A stretch of 64,000 nucleotides of DNA from Erpobdella octoculata (Eukaryota > Annelida > Clitellata > Hirudinida > Erpobdellidae): contig OZ022238.1 of NCBI GenBank assembly GCA_963978895.1, forward strand, positions 29,469,117-29,533,116, written 5' to 3'. The position numbers were made by a program, and so were the translations under genes. Positions 37,452 to 48,924 of this stretch are shown one piece after another. The notes beneath the pieces were generated by a model. The model was not told the origin of the DNA. It was given only the letters and a program-made list of their open reading frames with translations, and searched no databases. Within the stretch, counting starts at the first letter, position 1. The number at the start of each line of letters is the position of its first letter.

Positions 37452-40400
37452 TTCATCATCATCATCATTTATTTTTGAAATGTCCCTATTCCACGCTATG
37501 CTAGGGTTGGACGTTTTTCCATATCAGGCCCAGGCCCCTCCACAAGTCACGATCCAGGGCAGACTGCCGCTTTAGGCCGGGCTCATCCATGTCTTTCTTC
37601 ACACATTCCCACCAAGTCTTTCTACTTCTACCTTTACTTTTCACTCCTACAACATCCACATCTCTAATTGCCGAAACCCAATCATCTGCACTTTTGCGCT
37701 CCAAATGTCCAAACCACCTTAGTCTTCCACGTCTCACTACATCAGCCACACAAGGAACATTCAGAAGGCTATACAAATCCACACTACGTGCACGATCATT
37801 CAACGAAACACCACACATCCATCTAACCATCATACGCTCTGCCCTTTCTAAACTTCTTAGATTCTCCACCTTCATAGACCATGTTTCAGTGCCATAAACA
37901 AGGACACTTTGAACACATGCCCTATACACCTTTCCTTTCACATGAAAAGATGCACCACGGGTGGTCAAGATAGGAGATAACTCTTTGAATTTAGCCCAGG
38001 CAGAACGCACTCTAGCTCTCACCGCCTCTTCTACACCTCCTCCTGCACCTAACGTGTCACCTAGGTAACAGAACTTGGTCACACACTCCACCTTTACACC
38101 TGGCTCAACCTCAACCTCGCCCAACAACTCTTCCTGAACAGAACCACCAGCCACACAACTCTTACAACGGAAGCCAACAAGATCTTTCAAACTACCCAAA
38201 ATGCCACTGCACCTTTTATGGACCCAACTCTTACAATCCACACAACAAATAGAATTGGAGCCAACACCTTTTCTGCATACACTGCATGGCCATTTACCCG
38301 ACTTCTTCACCTGTCCCATTCCGGCCCGACACTTCATGATTTTTGTCTTACTCGCATTCACTCTAAGGCCTTTCGCTTCCATGCCAATTTTCCAGATCCT
38401 TAACTTTTCCAGGAGAGAATTTTCTGTCTCAGCTAATAAAACAAGATCATCAGCATAGAGCAGTTCCATTGGCAAGCCTACCCTGAGCTCCCGTGATAAG
38501 GCCTCTAAAACAATGATAAACAACAATGGGCTGAGAACTGAACCCTGATGCACTCCAACCTTAACGCTGAAAGCATCACTCTCCTTCCCATTCACTCTAA
38601 CCACTGTCGCTGCATCATCATACATAGTTCTTATCACGGAAACTAACCATTCATCCACACCTAAACATCTCAGAGCCCACCACACTATCTCACGAGGTAC
38701 TCTATCAAATGCCTTTTCAAGATCAACAAAGGCCATCCACAGATCTTTTTTCTTGGCAAGATACTTTTCCTGCAGCTGACGAACTATGAAAATAGCATCG
38801 GTAGTACCTTTCCCCATCATGAAACCAAACTGCATACCATCAATTTTCACAATCTTCCTTACTCTTTTTTCAATCACCCTCTCTAAAACTTTCATTGCAT
38901 GTTCTAATAGTTTAATGCCCCTGTATGAGCCACACGCTAATGCATCGCCTTTTCCTTTGTAGACATTCACCATCCAGCTCTTATTCCAGTCTACAGGGGT
39001 TTTACCATCCTTCACTACTGCATTACACACTTCAGTCATCCACACTATACTAACAGCTCCAGCAGCTTTCAACATGTCTGCCACCACTCCTGAAGGTCCT
39101 GCTGCCTTGTTACGTTTCATCTTATAGATTGCATGCATTACTAACTTCCAGAGTAGTTAACTTTTCACTAGGTCCACAAACAGGACTGACATGAGTTAGA
39201 CCATTTGCATCCCAAGTGAACTCCTCATTAGAAATTCTATCATAATGCGCTCTCCATACCTCCAACAACCTACTATCCTCAGCCACAACCTTACCTTCAT
39301 GGTCTTTCACGCAGTTGGCCCCCACTACATCCCGGTTTTTACGCATTAAAGATAGCTTTCTTAGCCATGCGTTTGGACTGGTTGTAGCTCTCCTTGGTTG
39401 CTAGATTTTTTTCATGTTGCTGACACTTCAACAAGTTAAATAGCCGACGTTTCTTTTTTACAAGGGCAGCAACCTCTTCATTCCACCACCATGTTTCTTT
39501 ATGCTTACTAATACCTTTTGTAACCCCACACACGGCTATTCATTCCTCAAGCAAACACTGCTTCAAATCATTCCAGATTTTCTCGACATCACCAAGACCA
39601 TTCATCACCACAGCAGCTTTAGCTTGCACTCTTTCTTTGAAGATGCATTCCGTCTCTGTCTCTTTCAGCTTCCAAACCTTACATCTTTCTACAAATTTCA
39701 CATTACATTTTTTTACCCTCTCATTAGGCTCCATAACACAAATAAGCAATTTGTGCTGTGGGATACATGCTTCACTTCGGATAATCTTAACGTCCCTAAT
39801 AAATTTTTTCTCAGACTTTCTGACTAAAATGTAATCAACAACAGTCCGACACCCACCAGACTCATATGTTATCAACTTATTATCCTCCTTTTTAAACCAA
39901 GTGTTGGCGACAGCAAGGTTCAATGAATCAGCAAATTCTAATATCATCTCACCTTCCAGATTTCGCTTACCAAACCCACAACCCCCATGAACACCTTCAA
40001 ATCCATCAATACCAGTTCCCACATGTCCGTTAAAATCACCACAGATCAACAAATTTTCATCAACATTTATATCAGACACAACCTTAACCATCATAGCAAG
40101 AAATTCCTCTTTCTCTTCCATCGGCCGACCTACTTGCGGAGCATATATAGACAACAAGTTCAGCACCGACTTACCCACAATTACACGAAGCAATAACAAT
40201 CTCTCACTCACTCGCTTGACCTCCAACACTTTCTCAACCCATCTATCTGCTACCAGCATTCCTACACCATGAATTCCTTTCTCAGAACCCATCCAGAAAA
40301 ACTTATATTCACCAAGTTTTCTGGTACTTTCACCTTTCCAGCCAGTCTCCTGAAGACAACAAAAATCTAAACATCGTCTTGCTGCCATATCAGCCACCTC

Positions 40401-40740
40401 ACCATCTCTTCCCCTCATCGTTCCAACATTCACAGAACCAATTCTTAAACAAACACATGAACCCTCTAAATTCTTCTTAAAGCCCATAGCTAACTTTTCA
40501 CTTCCGTCTAGGCCCAGAAAAGAAAGCGCGGACCTTGTTTGACCGGGCGACGTCCGAGCCGGCATGAAATTCTTTGTTTTGTAACCCATATGGAATATGG
40601 AGCAAAGTTTTACCCGGATGCCCTTCCTGCGAACCTCCCTTTAGTCGCCTTTTACGACACGCATAGGAGGATACACGATGGTTCTATTCTATCGGCCCGA
40701 ACTACAAAGCATCTATCGATTAGTCTTATAAACTTCATTT
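37452..40740 (-). pseudogene. LINE with endonuclease, reverse transcriptase and an internal PHD-type finger
   Basis: Minus-strand order: 5' UTR with 'ggaagggcatccgggtaaaa'; endonuclease from about 40589 (RIGSVNVGTMRG, LQETGWKGES, LICGDFNGHVG, PQHKLLICV); RT (AAGPSGVVADMLKAAG, AFVDLEKAFDRVP, VHQGSVLSPLLFIIVLEAL, ELLYADDLVLLAETEN). Then, at about 38155-38290, a C4HC3 cysteine/histidine cluster (CSVCRKGVG, CVDCKSWVHKRC, FRCKSC). It closes with VLVYGTETWSM and RRGRLRWFGHLER. The 3' end is a (ATG)n tail at about 37455-37470. The frame is interrupted near 39540, 39345 and 39130, so three breaks separate otherwise good coding sequence. RTE-like or a related LINE clade; the exact clade is not assigned. 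Confidence 0.88.
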
Positions 40741-40834
40741 AAGATGATCTCGATGGAACAAAAAACGAAAGTCTTGCTGAAGGCGAGAGAGGGAGGTTAC
40801 TTGCAAAGGCAGCCATTTATAGGCGCCTACCCTT

Positions 40835-40945
40835 TTAGCAAATGCGAGTGAACTCCTTGCTTAAGGGAGTTACGCTGGTGACGCCGGTGAGGTTTGAACT
40901 GCCGACCTAACGATCGACAGGCGAACGCTCTACCGCTGGTGGCAG
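40835..40945 (-). repeat. tRNA-derived SINE (second family), minus strand
   Basis: The minus strand reads GCCACCAGCGGTAGAGCG (A-box-like) and GGTCGGCAGTTCAAACCTC (B-box-like), then 'ggcgtcaccagcgtaactcc' and 'cttaagcaaggagttcact'. It matches the plus-strand copy at 43050-43215 through head and body. Confidence 0.75.
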
Positions 40946-40949
40946 AGTG

Positions 40950-41730
40950 GTAGAAAGAAACCTTGCTCTGAAACTCTATATTTCTCAACAAGTTATGGGC
41001 CCAGGTACGTTCGATTTAAAAAATTAATTTGTTTATTAAGTTTATTTCGATTATAGAGTAGCGAAAGTAAAGAAAAGAAATTTGTTAACTTCTGTTTGAA
41101 ACACAAAAAAAGAAAATGGCAATTTTTTTGGAAGAGATGAAACGACAATTAGACATGTGACTGCAACAACAAAAGACTTCACTGATAACTTCACACTCTG
41201 TCGGAGGGCTGCCGGAGTCGAAACAATTAGACGGCAACAATTATAGAGATGGAAGTTCTGGATGAAATTTTTTTTAGTTGATTCCGGATTATGGTTTTGT
41301 GTCCAACCGAAACCGGAACAGGTCGTTGATCCTGATTTAGATCAGAGAACATGGGCTAAAATCAACCTTAGTCTGAAGCCATGTGTATCTAAAGTAACTA
41401 AAATGTGAAACTGCAGCTGGTGCATGGAAAACTCTACAACGAGAATTTGAAAGTACGACTGTTATTCGTTTGATAAAACTTTACTCTACATTGTTCAAAA
41501 CTCAGTTTGCAGATTTTAGTTCTATGAAAGAGTATGTTGATCACATAATTGATGTTTTTGAACAATTAGAATCTCTTGGTAGACCATTTGCTGACAATGT
41601 AATTTGAGGGATTATTCTTGGAGGTTTGCCAGATACTTTTGCTCCATTGGAAGTGGGTATACAGGGTTCAGGACAAGATACAACAGTTGATTTTGTCAAG
41701 CATCTATTACTTCAAGATGGTGTCTGTTAG
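40950..41730 (+). pseudogene. Copia-like LTR element relic: LTR end, primer site and gag
   Basis: 'ctcaaca' followed by 'agttatgggcccagg' (about 40983-41005) matches the LTR end plus the half-Met-tRNA primer site characteristic of copia-type elements. Downstream, across several frame breaks, one reads LDGNNYR, KFFLVDSGLWFCVQP, RTWAKINLSLKPCV, LYSTLFKTQFADFSSMKEYV and FADNVI, IILGGLPDTFAPLEV. These are typical of the copia gag (UBN2-like) region. Protease, integrase and RT are missing. An upstream SINE at 40835-40945 replaces most of the LTR. Confidence 0.7.
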
Positions 41731-41836
41731 ATGAAGATGGCTCATCTTACGTCTTTTTGTGATATTTGTGATATTTGTTTATTTTATTTTATTATTTGTG
41801 CATGTTATAGTGATTGCTTATGTTCAAGCAATAGTC

Positions 41837-42251
<415 letters not shown>

Positions 42252-42376
42252 AAAAGTAAAACGAGAAAAGTAAACAAACAGAAAGAACCGAAATTGTCAA
42301 AGAATTAGCACACTAACAAAAGAAAAAACACTCTACCTATCAAATCAAAAGAATATAAAATTTATACTATTGGAAA

Positions 42377-42736
42377 TCAATTTTTGCGCTTTCGCTGTGT
42401 TATATTAGAGGAGACAAGAATTTCCTCAGATACATTACAATGAGATTCGTCAGGAGCAGCCTCAACAGCCAAAGTATTTGTGTCAGAGGACGAGTCAGAA
42501 GTATCATCATTTATGTTATCCTCGTCGTTAGAAGGAATACAGGGTAACCGATGCATATTGCTTTCTTTGACACCGAATAAGTGGAGAATCTGTGGAAATT
42601 TATCAAATTGTTTATTAATTGCGGGTCTCATTAATAAGATATAGAGAGCCTCCTTAATTTTCAGCCGGAAAGAGTCGGATTCACTTGTTAAAATCGAAAC
42701 ACCTTCTTCAAGTTCTTTTCGTGTTAGCTTTTTCAA
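42377..42736 (-). pseudogene. Penelope-like element, C-terminal coding end
   Basis: 119 codons containing SDSFRLKIKEALYILLMRP, then AINKQFDKFPQILHLFG, an acidic Ser-rich linker and a basic end (NITQRKRKN). This pairs with the C-terminal part of the Penelope protein at 60209-60943, which has DPYRLKILEAFHIVQNKPGI and ends NITLRRKRQ. The segment lies after the GIY-YIG catalytic motif in Penelope proteins; the catalytic part itself is not present here. Confidence 0.7.
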
Positions 42737-42763
42737 ATGAATACATTCATAATGATTAAGAAT

Positions 42764-43278
<515 letters not shown>

Positions 43279-43304
43279 TTGTGCTCTTTGACATTGTGTG
43301 TGCG

Positions 43305-43400
43305 TATAATCTACTAGGAATCGAACCCACATGTCTACGGCAACACCGCCTCGCCTAAATGCAAGCGCTCTTACCAACTGAGCCACAGACCATCACCAAA
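43305..43400 (-). repeat. tRNA-derived SINE or tRNA-like repeat (third family)
   Basis: The minus strand reads TGGCTCAGTTGGTAAGAGCG (A box) and GTGGGTTCGATTCCTAGT (B box), with an unusually long spacer containing 'ggcgaggcggtgttgccgta'. The extra spacer argues against an intact tRNA and for a tRNA-derived repeat, although an intron-containing tRNA relic is possible. Confidence 0.65.
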
Positions 43401-43611
43401 AAATGATGGCTAGAAGTCTCAGTCTTTTGGAGCTACTTAACATTAGACTACGACTATGATAGGCTCAGAACTCCTTACTTCGGCTCGACTCGACAGCTAG
43501 TCTGCTGCCAGATAGGTAATTTTTTGCGAAATGAAACACTGCGTTGAAATGTTTCAAGAGCCTACAAATAGGATGACTAACTGTCACCACAAGTAACGCA
43601 AATATTTATAA

Positions 43612-43706
43612 GACTCTACTAGGAATCGAACCCACGTGTCTACGGCAACACCGCCTCGCCTCAGTTGGTAAGAGCGCTTGCATTTAGGCGAGGCGGTGTT
43701 GCCGTA
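43612..43706. repeat. Palindromic fusion of two third-family SINE pieces
   Basis: The B-box half on the minus strand ('aggaatcgaacccacgtgtc', 'tacggcaacaccgcctcgcc') joins directly to an A-box half on the plus strand ('cagttggtaagagcgcttgc', 'ggcgaggcggtgttgccgta'). This makes an inverted repeat with 20-bp arms or longer. Its right edge is the breakpoint with alpha-spectrin sequence. Confidence 0.75.
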
Positions 43707-45130
43707 GATCTCTGAAAAACTGCTGCAGCTTGAGTGCGTCTTTTAACTTCAATTTTCTCAACAGCATGGGCTCCTGAAGAGCAGCATATCTCTCTGCAAG
43801 TTGCAACTGTTTGGCTTTGATATTATCGGCATCAAAGTGTCCCGTCTCGACGAATTGCTCAGCTGCTTGTTTTATTCCATCGATTCTGTCCTGTCTTGCT
43901 GCAACATCGGCCTCCAAGAGGTCATGCTTCTTCTGCAACTTGTGAACACTTGTGAGGTCCTTTCCATAATCTTCAGATGTCAGCTGTTCTTCGATCTCAC
44001 CTAACCAAACTTCTACATCTTCAACATTTCTATTGAACTGCTGTTGGTCATTTGCTTCTTTCAATTTTGATCCTTTTCTATCACTCTGATCAACAAGCTC
44101 TGCCACAATCCAATAATATCACCGAGACGTTCTCTGATATGTTCCTTATTATAATGATCTTTTGCGATGAGTTCCTCTCCAGATTTGGTTATTGATTCAA
44201 TTCGAGCTTGGTTGGCTTGCAATTCAGATGTAAAGTTATCATGTTTCTGCAACTCTCCTTGCAAGTTAGTAGGGTCAAGATATCCTTCATCCGATGCAGC
44301 TTTGAGTTTTTCATTGATCCAGATTTTAGTTTCGTCATAATCTCTTTCGAACATCTGGTTTTTAAATGATTTTTCCAGAGCCAGACGACGAGTCTTGGCT
44401 TTTGCATTGAGAAGATTTCTTCTCTCAAGCAGCGCATCTCTTCTATTCTTCACATCATCGGCAGCGTTATGTCCACTTTCAACCAGTTTTCCAGCGAAAT
44501 CATCGAGAGCTTTTATCTTCTCCTCCTGGGCAGCAAGTGACTTTTCAAAATCATCATGCTTCTTGATCAGTGCCTCAACCAAATCCAGTGAGTCTCCCAA
44601 GTCATCGTTAGCCAGAAACGCCTCTTGCTTGGTCATCCATGCGTCGGCTTGTCCCGTATCTCTGTAGAATAGCTGAAGATCCATGCATTGCTCATACAAA
44701 ATTCTTTTCACTTCCCACAACTCCAGCAGACTAGTCTTTTTATTGGCAAGAGTCACAAGCTTCTCCTTAACTTCTTGCACTGCTGGATGATTTGAATCCA
44801 ACAGCTTCTGACTAGCTTCAGCAGTGCTTCTGAAACTATCTTCTCTAGCATCAATCTCCCCCTTGTGTTCCTGATGTTTCTCCAACAAAGCTTCAGCACC
44901 AGCCACATCCTTTGCAAGCTCATCAGCAGTAATGATAACTTTGGTATCGGATATCCAACTAATCAAGTCTCTGTAATCACACAGGAATCGGTGAAGGTAA
45001 TATGACGAAATCAAATTGTTTTTTCTGTTGGAGGCTTTCTCAATTAATCGCTGCCAGTTGTTCAATATGTCTGATTGCTTCCTAGTGATGTAGTCACTTT
45101 GATCTGTGTGAACTTCTGTAAGTCTGGCCG
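43707..45130 (-). pseudogene. alpha-Spec: Alpha-spectrin segment without introns, fused in frame to retroelement sequence
   Basis: The minus strand carries about four and a half consecutive spectrin repeats (about 106-residue triple helices), ordered as in non-erythroid alpha-spectrin: LTEVHTDQSDYITRKQ, YYLHRFLCDYRDLISW, ELAKDVAGAEALLEKHQEHK, CMDLQLFYRDTGQADAW, NRNVEDVEVWLGEIEEQ, DYGKDLTSVHKLQKKHDLLE. Alpha-spectrin is the actin-crosslinking membrane-skeleton protein. About 1.4 kb is intronless with a single frameshift near 44100. It begins inside a repeat, just after the retroelement protease motif, and stops inside another (LQQFFRD) at the SINE palindrome. There are no exon-type borders, so it looks like a piece of spliced cDNA. 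A large genomic exon broken by rearrangement is the alternative. Confidence 0.88.
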
Positions 45131-45766
45131 CTCCTCCATCAATAAGTGCTGATTGCGGTTCCAGACCCTCTATTTTCACTTGGACGAAAGATCTTTTGAA
45201 AATTTCGTTCGCCTTGACGCACTTTTCTTGATTATCATTCGATGGTTCGATTACGTTTCTATTTGCTTGACTAATAACTGAACATGATGATATCTTGGCA
45301 GCATTTCTGTTTGGACAATTCTTCGCCAAATGTCCTCGACCTTGGCAGGTAAAGCAGAGACCCCTTTTCATTGCTTCATCTTTTGCCTTGTCCAATGTTT
45401 GACGAATCGGCCTGTGATCGATTGCTCTCTCCATCATTTGTCGAACCGGTCGGTTATCGTTTCTTGAGTAACTGTACTCCGTTCTTGGTTTGGGTTCTTT
45501 TCTTGTAAATTCATCTTTTTCGTGAGAGGCCGTAAAGTTGTTGGCTGATTTGGCAAGCTGATCAAAACTCAACCAGATAGAGATAGAATGTAGTTCAAAC
45601 ACCCAAGTGGTAATAGTAATAATTCCTTCATACGATCAGCAACCAATAAGTTTACCAGTTTGTCGAATTCATTCTTTATGTTCCGGCTTTGGAGATAATA
45701 CATTAACGAATTTCTTAGCTTTGAAGCAAATAGTTGATAAGTTTCATTAGCTTGTTTCTTTATAGT
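45131..45766 (-). pseudogene. Gypsy-like gag C-terminus with zinc knuckle and protease start
   Basis: After the hAT-like insertion the gag frame resumes with TIKKQANETYQLFASKLRNS and LVADRMKELL. It shifts frame near 45600, then reads FDQLAKSANNF, the CCHC knuckle CFTCQGRGHLAKNCP (near 45300), and the start of an aspartic-protease-like motif PQSALIDGGAA. The usual D-S/T-G is D-G-G here. From the knuckle on, the frame is continuous with the spectrin segment downstream. RT, RNase H and integrase are absent. Confidence 0.75.
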
Positions 45767-45774
45767 GTAGAAAT

Positions 45775-47054
45775 TAAGCTTCTGCGTCCCGTTATTTTTT
45801 TGGAACGATACGATACGATACGATTTCTGAGATTTGCCCCGAATTAAACGATACGATACGAGACGCTTCGAACAATAACGATACGATATCGATACGATAC
45901 GATACGATTTCGGGATCTCGACTGAAGCGGAAATTTTGCCTAGAGATAACATAGAATGATGAACTATACGCGACAGACAATATTAATAACTACATTAAAG
46001 AAATTCATTGAAAAAAAATATATAAATAATAAAAAATTTCAAAATTTATAAAAATTTACCAAATTTAATTTTTTTTACAACTTGAAATAAGTTTCATTTG
46101 TTTAGTTTCGGTACATCTATTTGTCTAAATTTAGACTCTAAATAAAACGCTACCGCCGATAGAAAGTATTTATTTACTTTATTTAGTGACGCGGCATGAT
46201 AATGATGACAAACACGAAAAAGTGCCTCTATGCAAGAATTAAAAAAGTGAAAAAACCCAGCGTGTTTATTTATAGGCGATGGCGAATGCGGTTAGCAATA
46301 GCAAGAAAGAAGCTGAGAAAGTTTCGAATTCCAGCTGCAGACGATACGGGCTACGGCACTGTCGTGCACACTACAGGTGGCACACACATACTCACACACA
46401 ACCAAGAATATCATTGAGATTATAAAGATATATCTTAGATGAGCTACTATTACGGTCAATTACGGATATCGAAACACTAAAATAATCATTCCAATTCTAT
46501 GTAACAAATTTGAAAAAATAGGTTTATCAAACAGACTAAACCAAAACATAAACATAGAATGATCATTACTATTACATTACTCATTATTCTCATTAATAAT
46601 AATAGTCATCGATGTCAGCGAGTACGATTGCCTTGTAGGGCTTGTAGTATCAGTAGTATGCAGAGCTCGACTAGCAGCCTAAGAGGAGCGTGGCTTTTTT
46701 TCTGCCGGTTTCCAGACTAAAAATAGTAAATAATGGGGCTACAGGCTGTCTGGAAAACCGAATTTAAAGTGGGGATGATAATAGTAATAGTTGTTGAATC
46801 AATTGCAAATATTCACAGTTGTGACAATCGTTAATTAAATATGTATGACTTTCGTTATTTATTGGAAAATATTTGTTAAAAATCTCGATATTTTTCGAGA
46901 TTTTAATCGGGAATGAAATTTTAAGTATCGCTTATTATATAGATACGAGATTTCTTCCGCAGGCTGTATCGGTTCAATGGCGATACGGGATCTCCCGTAT
47001 CGTTTTGAAGTCTCGATTGAATTCGAGATAACGATATCGGGACGCAGATGCTTA
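45775..47054. mobile_element. hAT-like non-autonomous DNA transposon with perfect 8-bp target duplication
   Basis: The 1280-bp insertion is flanked by GTAGAAAT on both sides (45767-45774 and 47055-47062). Its ends are inverted: TAAGCTTCTGCGTCCCG on the left and TAAGCATCTGCGTCCCG on the right (opposite strand). Subterminal 'cgatacgata' repeats follow both ends. Eight-bp duplications plus short inverted ends fit hAT (P elements also make 8 bp). The interior has only a 73-codon frame without a transposase motif. Excision in silico reconnects the interrupted gag domain, confirming the boundaries. Confidence 0.85.
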
Positions 47055-47062
47055 GTAGAAAT

Positions 47063-48020
47063 GTTCACGCAGTTTTTTCGGACTTATTCTAAATTCATCT
47101 AACAAAAATTGTTTTACGGTTTCATAATCATCCAAATCTTCATATGACAATCTCGAAATCATAGACTTTGCATTTTTATTAAGACACATTTGGAGCAGTT
47201 TTACTTTTATAACTGTATCAACTTCATATATAACAAAACAATTTTTTAAATGTTCGAAGAAACTCGGAATCACACTCGGATCATCAGGCAATTTCCTCAT
47301 TACATTTTTCATTGCATCACCATACATCTTAATTTTGAATACTAACGAGTCCTTTTCAGCAGCTCTAGTTTCATCTCTCTTTTGTCGACGCAGTACTTCC
47401 TCTTCTTGTAATTCTAACTCTTTTTCGCGGAAATGTCTATCTTCTTCAGTCTTCTGTTGCCATCTTGATAGTTTTAATTTTCTAATTCTTAGTTCTTGTT
47501 CTTTAAATTTTAACTCTTCATCATCTTTCCTTCGTTGTCTTTCGAGTTCTCTTTCCTTGAATCTTAGTTCTTCTTCGTCTTTCCTTCGTTGTCTTTCGAG
47601 TTCTTCTTCGTCTTTCTTTCGTAGTCTTTCGAGTTTTTCTTTGTCTTTCTTTCGTAGTCTTTCGAGTTCTTCTTCTTTGAGTCTTAGTTCTTCTTTGTCT
47701 TTCTTTTGCAAACGAAGTAATTCTTGTTCTCTTATCTTCAGCTCTTGTGAAATCCTCCATTGTTCAAACTTTGATGCTTCTGTCATAAATTCTTCGGTTG
47801 GAGTGACACTACGCGATTCTGCTTCAATTTTTCCTTTTGATAACATTTCGGCCCATAAATTTAATAATTGTGGTCTTGTCAGTTTTTCTACTTCTTCTTC
47901 AGATTTTCCTGCTGCTTTGAGTTTGATAATCAGACGTTCAGTCGGAATTCTTTTTATTTCAGCTTGTTTCTCTGCATCAAATTTGTCCATGTTAACGTAA
48001 CTAGTCGTGTCTAACTTCAA
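47063..48020 (-). pseudogene. Gypsy-like gag N-terminal part, coiled coil and SCAN-like capsid region
   Basis: Starts at ATG 48020 in the open frame (MKLDTTSYVNMDKFDAEKQ). Residues about 85-230 are a Lys/Glu/Arg-rich coiled coil built from internal repeats of the type RKKDEEELERQRRK. A SCAN/capsid-like helix bundle follows (VIPSFFEHLKNCFVIYEVD, KVKLLQMCLNKNAKSMI, VKQFLLDEFRISPKKLREHF). The frame ends at the hAT-like insertion in the middle of this domain and continues on the other side (45766 downwards). Such gag proteins are found in invertebrate gypsy-type elements; the SCAN domain is thought to derive from gag. Confidence 0.75.
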
Positions 48021-48241
48021 CGTTTATTCGAAATGTTCGATTCGTTCCTAATGTTCAGTTCGTCGAATAAAATGTTCGGTTTGTTCGATAAAATAATCGG
48101 TTCGTTAAATATCGTTCACTATAATATTCGGTTCGTCGAATATTGTTCACTAAAATATTCGGTTCGGTGAATATCGTTCACTAAAATATCGACATGATTC
48201 GCAACAGTTTTGTACAAAAACGATGACCCGATCCCACCAAA
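48021..48241 (-). promoter_or_regulatory. LTR element leader with primer site and minisatellite
   Basis: The minus strand reads TTTGGTGGGATCGGGTCATC directly after the putative LTR end at 48242, the position of a tRNA primer-binding site. Between it and gag lies a 31-37 bp minisatellite ('gttcacta(t/a)aatattcggttcg' units, 48110-48185). Confidence 0.6.
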
Positions 48242-48920
48242 TGTGACGGGATTCTGCTCGGGTATTGATGCCTGACGACGAAACAACTGACTCGAGACTA
48301 ACAAGATTTAAAATTGTATTAAGATAACACAAACGACAATTAATACACTAGTCGGACTGAGCTTCACCTCTCAAAATCGCAAAAGCAAGAGAACTCCAAT
48401 TCCAATCGCAAAATTTCCTTATATAGCCTATCACACGTGTCAATTTTAATTTACAAAAACCACCAATCCGAATGCAGCCTTAATTCCACGTGACCGTTTA
48501 ACACACAAAAGCTTACAAAGGCAATATACATCAAAAACACCGCAACGAAGTAATAATATTAAACTAAACTCCTTTTCCAAACAGATAATTCGTTTTATAA
48601 TTTGATATACTAAAAAGTTTTACATTAGCAACGATACAAATAGCTAGAAACGACAATTAGTCAAAAGGAGTTATGATAATTACTTAACGAGCCAATCACA
48701 TTGCAGAACGAAAGCGCTTACGTCAGCACTCAACAAATTTACAAGAAAGTGTGCTTAAAATAAGTTACTTTTCACGCTACAACTTATTTAATACTCATCC
48801 GAAATTGATAATATTAGGTACAAATAAAGGACTACACAATATCTATACAACGTACTAAAAATTATTATCGAAAACTAAATAGGAAAGACGCTAGAACCCG
48901 AAGCACACCAAAATCGAACA
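48242..48920 (-). repeat. 5' LTR of the gag-spectrin element
   Basis: On the minus strand it would begin TGTTCGATTTTGG (48920) and end CCCGTCACA (48242), giving TG...CA borders and about 679 bp. It contains a TATA-like GGCTATATAAGG at 48417-48428. No second copy was found on the far side of the spectrin segment, so the outer edge is inferred only from TG...CA and the start of a different LINE at about 48925. Confidence 0.5.
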
Positions 48921-48924
48921 AGTT

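Noticed and set aside
43305..43400. Functional tRNA gene
   Set aside because: A and B boxes are present but the spacer is far too long and the cloverleaf does not close; a second, rearranged copy lies nearby.
46196..46417. 73-codon basic ORF inside the hAT-like element as a transposase
   Set aside because: No zinc-finger, catalytic or dimerisation motif of hAT transposases; too short.
47335..48000. Ser-rich plus-strand protein of 221 codons
   Set aside because: Antisense shadow of the Lys/Glu-rich gag coiled coil on the minus strand.
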